DNA from: Haloarcula nitratireducens
GTDB lineage: Archaea > Halobacteriota > Halobacteria > Halobacteriales > Haloarculaceae
Length of the DNA stretch: 64,000 bases
Assembly: GCF_019599505.1 (NCBI RefSeq)
Contig: NZ_RKLT01000004.1
Coordinates: forward strand, 186,001 to 250,000
Reading direction: 5' to 3'
Part shown: positions 42,660 to 50,848 of the stretch, in pieces
Numbering within the stretch: position 1 is the stretch's first letter
Layout of the letters: every line of letters starts with the position of its first letter
Program-made: the position numbers and the translations under genes
Notes under the pieces: generated by a model
Seen by the model: the letters and a program-made list of their open reading frames with translations, nothing else
The model's database searches: none
What the model was told of the DNA's origin: nothing

Positions 42660-44105
42660 ATGTCATCAGATACGACAAGCCGACGGCGGGTACTGCTCGG
42701 GATCGGGACCGGAATCACTGTCGGCCTCGCCGGGTGCGGCGGCGACGGCGGCAGCGGTGGCGGCGGAACCGATACCGAGACGACTACCGACACGGAGACG
42801 GAGACCGAAACTTCGACCGCCACCGACACGCCGGCAGGGAACGCGTCGGTCCGCGTCGCCCACATGTCGCCAAACGCCCCGAACGTCGACGTCTACGTCG
42901 ACGATTCGGCGGTGCTCGAAGACGTGCCCTTCGGCGCGGTGAGCGATTATCTCGACGTGCCCGCGGGCGAGCGGATGGTCGAGATAACCGCCGCCGGCGA
43001 CGCCGAGACGTCCGTCTTCTCGGGGACGGTCCCGGTCGAGGCGGAGACGGCCTACACGGTCGCCGCGATCGGCGAGATCGGCGAGGAGGCCGACCAACCC
43101 TTCGAACCGCTCGTTCTGGAAGACGACAACAGCGATCCCGGCGGCGAGACGGCTCGCGTCCGACTCGTCCACGCCTCGCCGGACGCCCCGGCCGTCGATG
43201 TCACTCTCGCCTCGAGCGGCGATGCCGTCTACGACGGCGTGGCCTACGGCGAGTCGGAATACGTCGAGGTGCCCGCCGGCGACTACACGCTACAGGTCCG
43301 CGGCGACACGGAGAGCAACGACGGCGACGTCGCCGCCGAGTTCGACGTGAGCCTCGCGGGCGGGCAGGTCTACACCGCCTTTGCGGCGGGCTACCTCTCG
43401 CCGGACGACGAACCGGCCGACACGCCCTTCGACCTCGTCGTCGCGCAGGACACGATGGACGAATCGGCTGGCGACAACCCGGCGAGCGTCCGCGTCGCGC
43501 ACATGTCGCCCAACGCCCCGAACGTCGACGTCTACGTCGACGATTCGGCGGTGCTCGAAGACGTGCCCTTCGGCGCGGTCAGCGACTACCTCGACGTTCC
43601 GGCCGGCAGTCGAACCGTCGAGATCACTGCCGCCGGCGACGCCGAGACGTCCGTCTTCGAGGGCGACGTGACGGTCGAGAGCGGACAGGCCTACACGGTC
43701 GTCGCGGCGGGCGAGATCGGCGAGGAGGCCGACGAACCCTTCCAGCCACTCGTGCTATCGGACGACACATCCAGTCCGAGCGGCGACACCGCTCGCCTCC
43801 GGGCGGTCCACGTCTCGCCGGACGCTCCGGCCGTCGACATCACGGCCGCGTCGAGCGGCGACGCGCTGTTCGACGGCGTCGCCTACACCGAGTCCGGAAC
43901 GGTCGAGGTTCCCGCCGGCGATTACACCGTCCAGATTCGGGGCGACACGGAGGGTAACGACGGCGACGTCGTCGCCGACTTCGACGTGACCCTCGCCGGC
44001 GGACAGGCCTACACCGCCTTCGCCGCGGGCTACCTCTCGCCGGACGACGAACCGGCCGACACGCCCTTCGACCTCGTCGTCGCCCAAGACACCGGCGGGA
44101 TGTAA
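42660..44105 (+). CDS. DUF4397 surface lipoprotein with internal duplication
   Basis: A 481-residue exported protein. The N-terminus has a twin-arginine signal (SRRRVLLGIGTGITVGLAGC) with lipobox Cys26, so it is a lipid-anchored surface protein. A Thr/Glu-rich spacer follows, then four DUF4397-type beta repeats starting near residues 62, 165, 275 and 378 (VRVAHMSPNAPNVDVYVDDS, VRLVHASPDAPAVDV and their copies). Residues 62-274 and 275-481 are near-identical tandem units. DUF4397 resembles adhesion or cell-surface beta domains of unknown ligand. It lies behind a perfect palindrome and is divergent from the wHTH gene. Confidence 0.85.
   Translation: MSSDTTSRRRVLLGIGTGITVGLAGCGGDGGSGGGGTDTETTTDTETETETSTATDTPAGNASVRVAHMSPNAPNVDVYVDDSAVLEDVPFGAVSDYLDVPAGERMVEITAAGDAETSVFSGTVPVEAETAYTVAAIGEIGEEADQPFEPLVLEDDNSDPGGETARVRLVHASPDAPAVDVTLASSGDAVYDGVAYGESEYVEVPAGDYTLQVRGDTESNDGDVAAEFDVSLAGGQVYTAFAAGYLSPDDEPADTPFDLVVAQDTMDESAGDNPASVRVAHMSPNAPNVDVYVDDSAVLEDVPFGAVSDYLDVPAGSRTVEITAAGDAETSVFEGDVTVESGQAYTVVAAGEIGEEADEPFQPLVLSDDTSSPSGDTARLRAVHVSPDAPAVDITAASSGDALFDGVAYTESGTVEVPAGDYTVQIRGDTEGNDGDVVADFDVTLAGGQAYTAFAAGYLSPDDEPADTPFDLVVAQDTGGM
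42843..44102 (+). repeat. Tandem duplication inside the DUF4397 gene
   Basis: A unit of about 639 bp starting at 42843 is repeated from 43482. Long stretches (for example the region after VRVAHMSP) differ by single bases only, so the duplication is recent or maintained by gene conversion. Confidence 0.75.
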
Positions 44106-44198
44106 TCGCTACCGTCCCGGTCTCCGCCCGGTCCCCGGACGCTTCGGCCCGCATCTCCGAGACGCTTTTAGGTCGTCACGGCCTACGCGACGGCAAGC

Positions 44199-44651
44199 GT
44201 GGCCATCACGGACAAGATATACGTCAAGAATCACCAGCAGCTCGTCTCCCAGTTAGAGACGAGTTTCCCGAAGGGGGCGTTCAAGGGAGCGACGCTGGAC
44301 ATCCTCTTTCAGGGCGAGGGGCTGGCGAAGCTCGACGACGCCTCGCAGGACCGCGTCCTCGATTTCGCGGAGGACTTCTTAGACTGTGACTGTCAGGCCA
44401 ACCCCCACTGTGGCTGTCCCGAGCGGAAGTTCGTCGCCTACCTGCTCGAACTGCGCGAACAGGGCCTCGGCCCCGACGCGGTCGTCGACGTGATGAGCGA
44501 CGACTACCTGCTGTACGCCTATCCCGGCGACGTGCTCTCGTTCTTGGACGACTCCGTCCGGACGCTGGAAGCCGTCGAAACGCTGGCCGAGGTGGACGGC
44601 CGAGACGACGTGGCCGAGGAAGTACAGCAGCGACGAAACCGACTAATGTAG
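44199..44651 (+). CDS. Conserved haloarchaeal protein with Cys cluster (DUF5814-like?)
   Basis: A 150-residue protein (GTG start, MAITDKIYVKNHQQLVSQLE). The centre has a tight cysteine cluster, FLDCDCQANPHCGCPERKFV (four Cys), suited to a zinc or iron-sulfur site. The rest is helical, with a charged C-terminus. It resembles what I recall as DUF5814, without certainty. TTTTAG about 30 bp upstream gives a normal promoter. The gene converges on the two dps genes. Function unknown. Confidence 0.65.
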   Translation: MAITDKIYVKNHQQLVSQLETSFPKGAFKGATLDILFQGEGLAKLDDASQDRVLDFAEDFLDCDCQANPHCGCPERKFVAYLLELREQGLGPDAVVDVMSDDYLLYAYPGDVLSFLDDSVRTLEAVETLAEVDGRDDVAEEVQQRRNRLM

Positions 44652-44669
44652 CACAGTGGGCGGGCGGCC

Positions 44670-45248
44670 CTAGCTCTCGGAGCCGACGGCATCGCTCCGC
44701 ACGAGCGTGTCGTCGGCGAGATATCGCGCGAGCGTCTGGGCGTCTTCCTCCAGCGTCTTGAGGTGGACGCTCAGCAGTTCGTTCGTCGCCTGGTCGCCGA
44801 ATCGATCCGCAAGTTCGACGTGGTCTCGCATCTGCACCGCGAGCGTCGCGTAGCCGTCGAGGTCGCGGGAGAGCGACGAGCGCACGTCGTAGCGGTGGGG
44901 CGCCTCGATGTAGATCGAGGCGTGCTGTCGGATACCCATCGGGCCACAGACCGGCACGCCGCCGAGCGCGTGGACGCGGAGCGCGACGTCGTCGGTCATC
45001 TCCGCGAGCCTGTCGGCGGCCGACCGGAGGAACTCGGCGACGTCGCCGAACTCCGCCCCCTCGACGGTCCAGTAGTGCTTTCTGACCTGGTTGAACAGTA
45101 GGTAGAACCCGGAGAGTTCGGCGTTCAGCGCGGTCACCAGCTCTTCCGCAGCGGCCCGGTTCAGCCGGAGTTCGTTCGCGCGGACGGTGTCCCACTCCTG
45201 ACGGCGGTGTTCCGCACCGGGGTCTCGGAGATGTGGCGTGCTCGTCAT
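44670..45248 (-). CDS. Dps-family ferritin-like protein (copy 2 of tandem pair)
   Basis: A 192-residue protein of the Dps group. FYLLFNQVRKHYWTVEGAEF and GDVAEFLRSAADRLAEMTDD carry the His, Asp and Glu of the inter-subunit ferroxidase site (HYW...EF...D). Dps dodecamers store iron and protect DNA from peroxide. Starts 2 bp after the stop of the upstream paralogue, so the two are one operon; their sequences are clearly different (roughly a third identical by eye). Confidence 0.85.
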   Translation of the reverse strand: MTSTPHLRDPGAEHRRQEWDTVRANELRLNRAAAEELVTALNAELSGFYLLFNQVRKHYWTVEGAEFGDVAEFLRSAADRLAEMTDDVALRVHALGGVPVCGPMGIRQHASIYIEAPHRYDVRSSLSRDLDGYATLAVQMRDHVELADRFGDQATNELLSVHLKTLEEDAQTLARYLADDTLVRSDAVGSES

Positions 45249-45250
45249 GG

Positions 45251-45826
45251 TCAGTCGAGCGCCTCCTCCCGGACGAGCGTGTCGTCTTCAAGGAACTGTT
45301 CGATCTCGTGGGCGTCGTCTTCGAGCGTCGTCAGGTGGTCGCGCAGGCGCTCCGCCGTACCGGAATCGCCGACGCCCTCGGCGAGGTCGACGTGTTCGCG
45401 CACGCTCGCGACCAGCGTCGCGTACCCGTCGAGGTCCCCGGCAAGCGAGGCGCGCAGGTCGTAGAGGCCCTCCGCCTCTAAGTGGACCGCGGCGCGCTCC
45501 TGAATCGTCGGGGGCGTGTTCGGCGGGATCCCGCCGAGTTCGACGATTCGAATCGCGAGGTCGTCGTTGATGGCTCGAGTGCGCTTGTAGGCGTCTTCGA
45601 GGAACTCGGCGACCTCGTGGAACTCGGCCCCCTCGGCCGTCCAGAAGTGCTTTCGCAGGAGATAGAAGAGGTTGAACGAGCCGGCGAAATCGACGCTCAG
45701 TGCGTCCGCGACCGCCTCCGCGTCGTCGCGGTCGATTCTGAGTTCGTTCTCGTCGAGGGTTCCCCACTCCTGGCGGCGGTCGCCGTGCTCGGGTTCGCGA
45801 ACCAGGCCCAGTTGTTCTCTGGTCAT
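45251..45826 (-). CDS. Dps-family ferritin-like protein (copy 1 of tandem pair)
   Basis: A 191-residue Dps protein. FNLFYLLRKHFWTAEGAEFH, EVAEFLEDAYKRTRAINDDL and IRIVELGGIPPNTPPTIQER are the family blocks with the ferroxidase His/Asp/Glu ligands. Both members of the pair share the N-terminal RRQEWGTLDENELRIDRDDA-type extension found in haloarchaeal DpsA. The pair might form mixed shells (inference). First gene of the operon. Confidence 0.85.
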   Translation of the reverse strand: MTREQLGLVREPEHGDRRQEWGTLDENELRIDRDDAEAVADALSVDFAGSFNLFYLLRKHFWTAEGAEFHEVAEFLEDAYKRTRAINDDLAIRIVELGGIPPNTPPTIQERAAVHLEAEGLYDLRASLAGDLDGYATLVASVREHVDLAEGVGDSGTAERLRDHLTTLEDDAHEIEQFLEDDTLVREEALD

Positions 45827-45956
45827 CTCGCTCCCGGTCCAGACGCGCCCTTAGTGTTCGTCGACATTCGGCTTGGAGTTGGCGAGCCGTTCATATGAAT
45901 ATTGTCGGGATCCGACCGTCGTCCAGGGTCGGAAGCCGCCGCCGGTCGACGGTCGA

Positions 45957-46385
45957 TCAGAGGTCGTCGAAGCTGCCGATGCGGTAGGAGGCGTCCTCGT
46001 CCTCGCCCTCGTCTAAGTCTTCGAGATGGATGACCTCGTCCTGGTCCATCTCGTCGAGTTGCTGGCGGAGCTTCGTGACGTAGCGCTTGTGCTCTTCGAG
46101 CTGTTCGCGGAGGTGTTCGGCCTCCAGTTCGAGGCGTTCGTGCTCGCGGACGAAGCTCTTCGGCACCTCGACTTTCGGCGGGAAGCTCTCGGCGTTGCTC
46201 TCCTCTGCGGCTTCGAGTTCGTGTTCCGGCGCGACCTTCACCTGCCCGTCGTGGGCCACGAGCGTGTCGACGTAGTCCCGAAACACCGCGGAGAGGGAGA
46301 TGTCCCGCTCCTCGGCGATCTCGCGGAGCGTCTCGAACTTGTCCTCGCTCACGCGAAAGGAGATGGTCTTGTTCTTGTTCCCCAT
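45957..46385 (-). CDS. Ribbon-helix-helix protein with coiled coil
   Basis: A 142-residue acidic protein. Residues 1-50 (MGNKNKTISFRVSEDKFETL and REIAEERDISLSAVFRDYVD) are a ribbon-helix-helix DNA-binding fold of the CopG/MetJ kind. Residues 80-120 (EHERLELEAEHLREQLEEHK) are a coiled coil, followed by an acidic tail. It may be a transcription regulator or a DNA-organising protein. The start at 46385 gives the canonical N-terminus; the frame extends further but without support. Confidence 0.75.
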   Translation of the reverse strand: MGNKNKTISFRVSEDKFETLREIAEERDISLSAVFRDYVDTLVAHDGQVKVAPEHELEAAEESNAESFPPKVEVPKSFVREHERLELEAEHLREQLEEHKRYVTKLRQQLDEMDQDEVIHLEDLDEGEDEDASYRIGSFDDL

Positions 46386-46511
46386 AGTTGTCTGTAATTC
46401 GTCACTCCCCCTATTTAACGATTTGTCAGACGCTCGCACGGAACGCCCATCGCCGGAAGAAAACCACCGAGCAACCGCAGGCGTTTACTCCGCACCGGCC
46501 GCGCCTCCGGT

Positions 46512-46928
46512 ATGGACGCGACCGCCCATCACTACGCCGTCACCGTGAGCGACCTAGAGCGCGCCGTTTCGTTCTACCGCGACGTCCTCGATCTAGAGGT
46601 CCTCGCCCGGTTCTCCGTCGGCGGCGACGCCTTCGCCACCGGCGTCGATATCGAGGGAGCCAGCGCCGACTTCGCCCATCTGGACGCCGACGGCGCGCGG
46701 ATAGAGCTCGTCGAGTACGCGCCCGAAGGCGAGCCCCGTTCCGAAGGGGAGCTCAACCAACCCGGCGCGACCCATCTCGGTCTCGAGGTCGAGGACCTGG
46801 ACTCGGTCTACGAGGACCTCTCGGACGAGGTCGAGACGCTTTCCGAGCCACAGACCACGGAGAGCGGAACGCGTATCTGCTTCCTTCGAGACCCCGAGGG
46901 CACGCTGGTCGAACTGCTGGAGACGTAG
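46512..46928 (+). CDS. VOC superfamily (glyoxalase-like) protein
   Basis: A 138-residue protein with paired beta-alpha-beta-beta-beta modules. HHYAVTVSDLERAVSFYRDV and LDLEVLARF form the first module, GATHLGLEVEDLDSVYEDLS the second, and CFLRDPEGTLVELLE ends with the metal-ligand Glu. Family members include glyoxalase I, dioxygenases and resistance proteins. Likely metal ligands are His (HHY), Glu (IELVEY), His (THLG) and the last Glu. Substrate unknown. Confidence 0.85.
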   Translation: MDATAHHYAVTVSDLERAVSFYRDVLDLEVLARFSVGGDAFATGVDIEGASADFAHLDADGARIELVEYAPEGEPRSEGELNQPGATHLGLEVEDLDSVYEDLSDEVETLSEPQTTESGTRICFLRDPEGTLVELLET

Positions 46929-46970
46929 CCGCCGAAAAGAAAACCAGACGGACCAGAACCGAGACGCCGG

Positions 46971-47582
46971 TCAGTCGGCGCTCGCTTCGGCCTGTTCGTC
47001 CTGCATGCTCTCTAGGGCTCCGATCACCGACTCGCGGTACGCCGAGACGTCCTCGCCGTACTCCTCGTAGGCCATCGAGACGTACTCGTCGGTCGCGGCG
47101 TCCTCGGGGTCCGCCTCGGTGAAGCGGCGAACCCGGTCGAGGGTCCGCTCGGCCGTCTCGACGACCCAGCGGTCGCGCGTCGCCTCGTCGACCTGGGAGA
47201 TGGATTCGGGACGAACGGAGACGTTCACGTCGCCCTCGTCGGTCTCGTAGGTCCGGGGCTTGCCGACCACGGCGACGTACGCCGGCGGTTCCAGTTCCCG
47301 GAGCATCGAGGCGGCGTCGGGCTGGTACTGCCCGGCGTACATGAAGAACGTGTCGCCGTTCGGGTCGACGACCCGTCCCTGCCAGTACTCGCTGTCCTCG
47401 CCGACGTCCTCCGTCTCGGTGAGCGTGCCGACGAGGAACACGCGGTTCGCGCGCTCGCCCGTCGGGAGGAGGACGTACACCGGCGCTCGGTCGTCGTCGG
47501 ATTCCTTGAAGGTGTAACTCGCGTCGTTGAACTCGCGGGCGAAGACGCGGCGGGCGACTTCGCGGGTGGGTGTGCTCGCCAT
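46971..47582 (-). CDS. rpap3: RPA-associated protein Rpap3
   Basis: A 203-residue OB-fold protein (COG3390). REVARRVFAREFNDASYTF and NRVFLVGTLTETEDVG followed by YWQGRVVDPNGDTFFMYAGQ are the family core. In Haloferax volcanii rpap3 is co-transcribed with rpa3 and its product binds Rpa3. Here its ATG lies directly after the RPA stop codon with no gap. Acidic C-terminal helix. Involved in single-stranded DNA handling in replication and repair. Confidence 0.88.
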   Translation of the reverse strand: MASTPTREVARRVFAREFNDASYTFKESDDDRAPVYVLLPTGERANRVFLVGTLTETEDVGEDSEYWQGRVVDPNGDTFFMYAGQYQPDAASMLRELEPPAYVAVVGKPRTYETDEGDVNVSVRPESISQVDEATRDRWVVETAERTLDRVRRFTEADPEDAATDEYVSMAYEEYGEDVSAYRESVIGALESMQDEQAEASAD

Positions 47583-48524
47583 CTAGATCGACCTCGCTTT
47601 GATCAGCACTTCGTCTGCATCCACTGCCCCGGTCAGTCGCTCCTGTTCGTCCGCGAGGACGTACCGGCCGAACGTCGGCCCGGTGACGCGGTAGTAGCGT
47701 CCGAGGATGTCGTCGCGCATCTCGTCTGCGACGACGGTGGTGTCGAGCGCGTCCATCGCCATCTCCTTGGCTTCCTCCAAGGTGATGCCGGTGAGTTCCT
47801 CCGTGGCCTCCTCGTCGAAGATGACCTCGGTGACCTCCTCGCCGTCGTCCAGGACGCCCTTGATGCGGAGGTCGAACTCGCCTTCGACCTCGCCGTGTTC
47901 GCTACAGCGGCCGTTCTGGAGGACGCGCGTGCAGTCTTCCTCGGGACAGCGCTTGATGAGCCCCGACCCCGACTGGATGTCCACCAGCGCGCCCTCGACT
48001 TCGACGCTGTCGTCGCCGACGTCGATCTCCTCGTCGAGTTCCTCGATGGTCGTCGTCCGGTTGAGCTTCACGGAGAAGCGGCCCTGATACTCGTCGGTGA
48101 CGACGTTGCGGAGGGAGTACGATTTCCCCTCCTCGAGCTCCGGAAGGTCGGACTTCGACCACTTAGTGAACTTGATGGTGCCCGTCTCGTCGCCGAGTAA
48201 GCCGACCTGCGCGACGGCGTCGGCCCGCGGGTCCCACAGGTCCACGACGGTGACGCGCATGTCGACCCACTCCTCGGGCGAGTCGACGTCCGACACCTGC
48301 ACCTGTTCGTTACCGCCGGACCCGCCGCCCAACTGGTCGCGGTCCATCCCGGCCTCGTCCAGGTACGTGTTGACGACGCTCCGACGGGCTTCGCTCATCG
48401 GGACTTTGTACTCGTTGACCAGCGTGTCGAGTCGCTCCTCGACGTCCTCGACGTCGAGATCTAGCTGGTCGCTGAACTGCTCGTGTACTTCCTCTGCGTG
48501 GGTACGCAAATCTGAATCAGTCAT
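47583..48524 (-). CDS. rpa3: Single-stranded DNA-binding protein RPA3
   Basis: A 313-residue protein. The N-terminal helical domain (LDVEDVEERLDTLVNEYKVP) is followed by an OB fold (SPEEWVDMRVTVVDLWDPRA, VGLLGDETGTIKFTKWSK), a zinc finger (CPEEDC, then CSEH 11 residues further) and a C-terminal domain. Length, single zinc finger and adjacency to an Rpap gene identify haloarchaeal RPA3, which coats single-stranded DNA during replication, repair and recombination. The operon order rpa3-rpap3 is the known one. Confidence 0.9.
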   Translation of the reverse strand: MTDSDLRTHAEEVHEQFSDQLDLDVEDVEERLDTLVNEYKVPMSEARRSVVNTYLDEAGMDRDQLGGGSGGNEQVQVSDVDSPEEWVDMRVTVVDLWDPRADAVAQVGLLGDETGTIKFTKWSKSDLPELEEGKSYSLRNVVTDEYQGRFSVKLNRTTTIEELDEEIDVGDDSVEVEGALVDIQSGSGLIKRCPEEDCTRVLQNGRCSEHGEVEGEFDLRIKGVLDDGEEVTEVIFDEEATEELTGITLEEAKEMAMDALDTTVVADEMRDDILGRYYRVTGPTFGRYVLADEQERLTGAVDADEVLIKARSI

Positions 48525-48736
48525 GTGCTGTCACTGTCTCCGCCTTGTTTTCGATGGGAGACATTCGACGGTTGGTCGGCCTCACGTATAAACTCTCGCT
48601 CGGCGGAGTGAAAGTGAAAACCGCGAGATGACGGCCTTCCGCGTCGGCTCTCCAGTGAGTGGCGATCCCGCGACGCGTCGGCGCTGCCGCCGCATACGCG
48701 AGAAGATTGATTGGGTAGCAGTCGTAACGACCGGAC

Positions 48737-49039
48737 GTGACCGACGACGACGAGCAGGGCGACGGCGAGCGACTGGGACGGTTCATCCAGCAGACGCTCC
48801 GGTCGGTCGAGAACCAGCTCTCGGACGCCAAGCGCGCCTACAGCGACGGGAAGCGGGCCGCGCTGGCCGGCCTGCCGACGGACGAGGACGGGCGCGCCCG
48901 CATCGTCTGTCGCCGCCACGCCGAGTACCGAGCCGTCTCGCTCGACCCCGCTTCCCGACCCGACTGCTTCGACGCCGACCATCCGGACTGTCAGGGCTGC
49001 GTCGAAGACATCCGCGACGGAAGTATCGAGACGTGGTGA
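48737..49039 (+). CDS. Small zinc-binding-type hypothetical protein
   Basis: A 100-residue acidic protein starting with GTG (MTDDDEQGDGERLGRFIQQT). Four Cys lie in the second half: RARIVCRRHAEYRAVSLDPA and CFDADHPDCQGCVEDIRDGS. The C-x6-H-x-D-C-x2-C pattern suggests zinc binding. No family recognised. Divergent from rpa3 with 212 bp between; a link with RPA is not shown. Confidence 0.65.
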   Translation: MTDDDEQGDGERLGRFIQQTLRSVENQLSDAKRAYSDGKRAALAGLPTDEDGRARIVCRRHAEYRAVSLDPASRPDCFDADHPDCQGCVEDIRDGSIETW

Positions 49040-49182
49040 GCGACGCCATCGTATCGCTGTCGGCCGGTTTTCCAGTGGAAATAGGGGGGTTGTGGGAGAC
49101 GGTGACGAGCGGCGACGCTCGGTTCGAGAGGACGCGACCACCCGGGGAAAGGGTCATTACGGTCGCTGTCGAGAGAGGGGGC

Positions 49183-49410
49183 ATGGACGGGATGGCGCGG
49201 CAGTTCTGGCTCACCGTCGTGCCGCTGCTCGTGGGCTTCTCGGCGGTGGGGCTGTTGGTGCTGGCCGCGCTGTTCCCCGACCAGTTGTACGAAGTCGGGA
49301 GTACCACCTACATCGCGACGGCCGCCGTCGCGCTGGTCTCGTTGGGGGTACTGGTGTGGCAACTCGCCGTCGGCGGCGGGTCGAGCGCCGACCGATACGA
49401 GCGGCTCTGA
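49183..49410 (+). CDS. Small two-helix membrane protein
   Basis: A 75-residue protein: MDGMARQFWLTVVPLLVGFS with a first helix, a short loop with LFPDQLYEVG, a second helix (YIATAAVALVSLGVLVWQLA) and a short polar tail. No enzymatic motif. The ATG at 49183 gives a short hydrophilic lead-in, as expected. Confidence 0.6.
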   Translation: MDGMARQFWLTVVPLLVGFSAVGLLVLAALFPDQLYEVGSTTYIATAAVALVSLGVLVWQLAVGGGSSADRYERL

Positions 49411-49431
49411 CGCTGCCGATCGGCTCTGCGC

Positions 49432-50214
49432 CTAGCTCCGCATCGACCCGCCGTCGACGGGAAGCGCCGTCCCGGTGACGTACGACGACCGGGCCGACGA
49501 GAGGAAGGCGACGACGTCGCCGAGTTCCTCCGGTCGGCCGACCCGCCCCAGCGGGGCGTCGGACCACGACTCGATGCCTTCCTCGTAACTACCGTACTCG
49601 CCCCGTTCGACGGCGGCCTCGACGAGTTCCTCGATGCGCGGCGTCTCGTGGGCACCGGGGAGGACCGCGTTGACGCGCACCTCCGGGGCGAACTCGCGGG
49701 ACTGGGTCTTCATCAGACCGACGACCGCCCGGCGGACCGCGTTCGAGAGGACGAGGTCGTCGATGACCTCCCGGACCGACCGCGACGTGATGTTGACGAT
49801 CGTGCCGGCCTCGGAGCCGCGCAGATACGGATAGGCGAAGCGAGTGGTCCAGACGACGCTCATCACGAGCACGTCGTAGGCGGTGTACCACTCGCGCTCG
49901 GTCGTATCGAGGAACGGACCGGGTTCGGGACCGCCCGCGCTCGTGACGACGTGATCGAGGCCGCCGAAGGTCTCGACAGTCTCGTCGACGAACGCCTCGA
50001 CTTCGTCGGGGTCGGTGATGTCGGCCCGTACGGCGAGTACGTCGCCGTCACCGGCGGCGTCGAGGCGCTCCCGTGCCCGTTCGACGTGGGCTCGCGTCGT
50101 CCCGCAGACCGCGACGTCGGCCCCCTCGCTCGCCAGTCGCTCGGCGCTCGCGAGACCCAGTCCGCTGGTCGCTGCGGTACACAGCGCGGCGTTGCCGTCG
50201 AGTTCGAAGTCCAT
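49432..50214 (-). CDS. Divergent SDR-fold protein lacking the catalytic Tyr/Lys
   Basis: A 260-residue Rossmann-fold protein of the short-chain dehydrogenase/reductase superfamily. The cofactor loop is CTAATSGLGLASAERLASEG (TAxTSGLG instead of TGxxxGIG). NITSRSV has the usual Ser, but at the YxxxK position the sequence is LVLSNAVRRAVVGLMKT, so both Tyr and Lys are replaced (Leu, Asn). This matches the BKR-like divergent SDR group. It may be a non-canonical reductase or a binding protein. The C-terminal VTGTALPVDGGS is retained. Start at 50214 (MDFELDGNAALC). Confidence 0.8.
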   Translation of the reverse strand: MDFELDGNAALCTAATSGLGLASAERLASEGADVAVCGTTRAHVERARERLDAAGDGDVLAVRADITDPDEVEAFVDETVETFGGLDHVVTSAGGPEPGPFLDTTEREWYTAYDVLVMSVVWTTRFAYPYLRGSEAGTIVNITSRSVREVIDDLVLSNAVRRAVVGLMKTQSREFAPEVRVNAVLPGAHETPRIEELVEAAVERGEYGSYEEGIESWSDAPLGRVGRPEELGDVVAFLSSARSSYVTGTALPVDGGSMRS

Positions 50215-50259
50215 AGTCGACCCGACGGGCGAGTGACCCAAAAATCTCCGCCGTCGGCC

Positions 50260-50712
50260 CTAGCTGCCCCAGAAGTTGTCGCGGCTACCGAGGCGACGCC
50301 CGTCGTCGTCTTCCCCGTCGTCCTCTGAGTCGACATCGGCGTCGGTGTCGTCGTCCGCCTCGTCGCTCTCTTCCTCGTCGAGTTCGAGCCGTTCGAGCTC
50401 GTCCGCTCGCGCGTGGTTCGAGCGCACCTTCGTGATCTCGACCTTCGATTTGGCCGGCGGCAGGACGCCGTCGACCATGACGATGAAGCCGTCGTCGGTC
50501 CGGCCGACGCCGGCACCGCTCTCGTGGATGTCGTCGACGGTGACGATGACCTCTTCTCCCGGCTTGACGGGCTGGCTCTTCAGGTCCGAAATCGGCTGAT
50601 TGTAGTGGTTGCACCACTCGGCACCGCCTCTGTCGCCGTAATGGGTACACCCCATCCCCTCGATTCGTTCGGTAAAGCTGGGGCACTCGTCTGCGAGCGG
50701 ACAGTCGGCCAT
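50260..50712 (-). CDS. TRAM-domain protein with N-terminal Cys motif
   Basis: A 150-residue protein. A Cys-rich head (MADCPLADECPSF, MGCTHYG, AEWCNHYNQP) is followed by a TRAM domain (GEEVIVTVDDIHESGAGVGR, DGFIVMVDGVLPPAKSKVEI) that binds RNA, and a long acidic tail. TRAM proteins act as RNA chaperones or in tRNA modification in archaea. The Cys set may bind zinc. The start at 50712 fits the conserved ADCPLADECPSF; the frame continues upstream without support. Confidence 0.8.
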   Translation of the reverse strand: MADCPLADECPSFTERIEGMGCTHYGDRGGAEWCNHYNQPISDLKSQPVKPGEEVIVTVDDIHESGAGVGRTDDGFIVMVDGVLPPAKSKVEITKVRSNHARADELERLELDEEESDEADDDTDADVDSEDDGEDDDGRRLGSRDNFWGS

Positions 50713-50848
50713 AGAATCGGGTAGCATTGCCGCTGGCAAAACGCTTGCGACCTATCAGCGGTTACGGCACCGCTACCGGCCGCCGACTATCGATTCCGGG
50801 GAACCCTTTTTAATCTATAGGGATAGTTGATTATGGTACAACGAGAGC

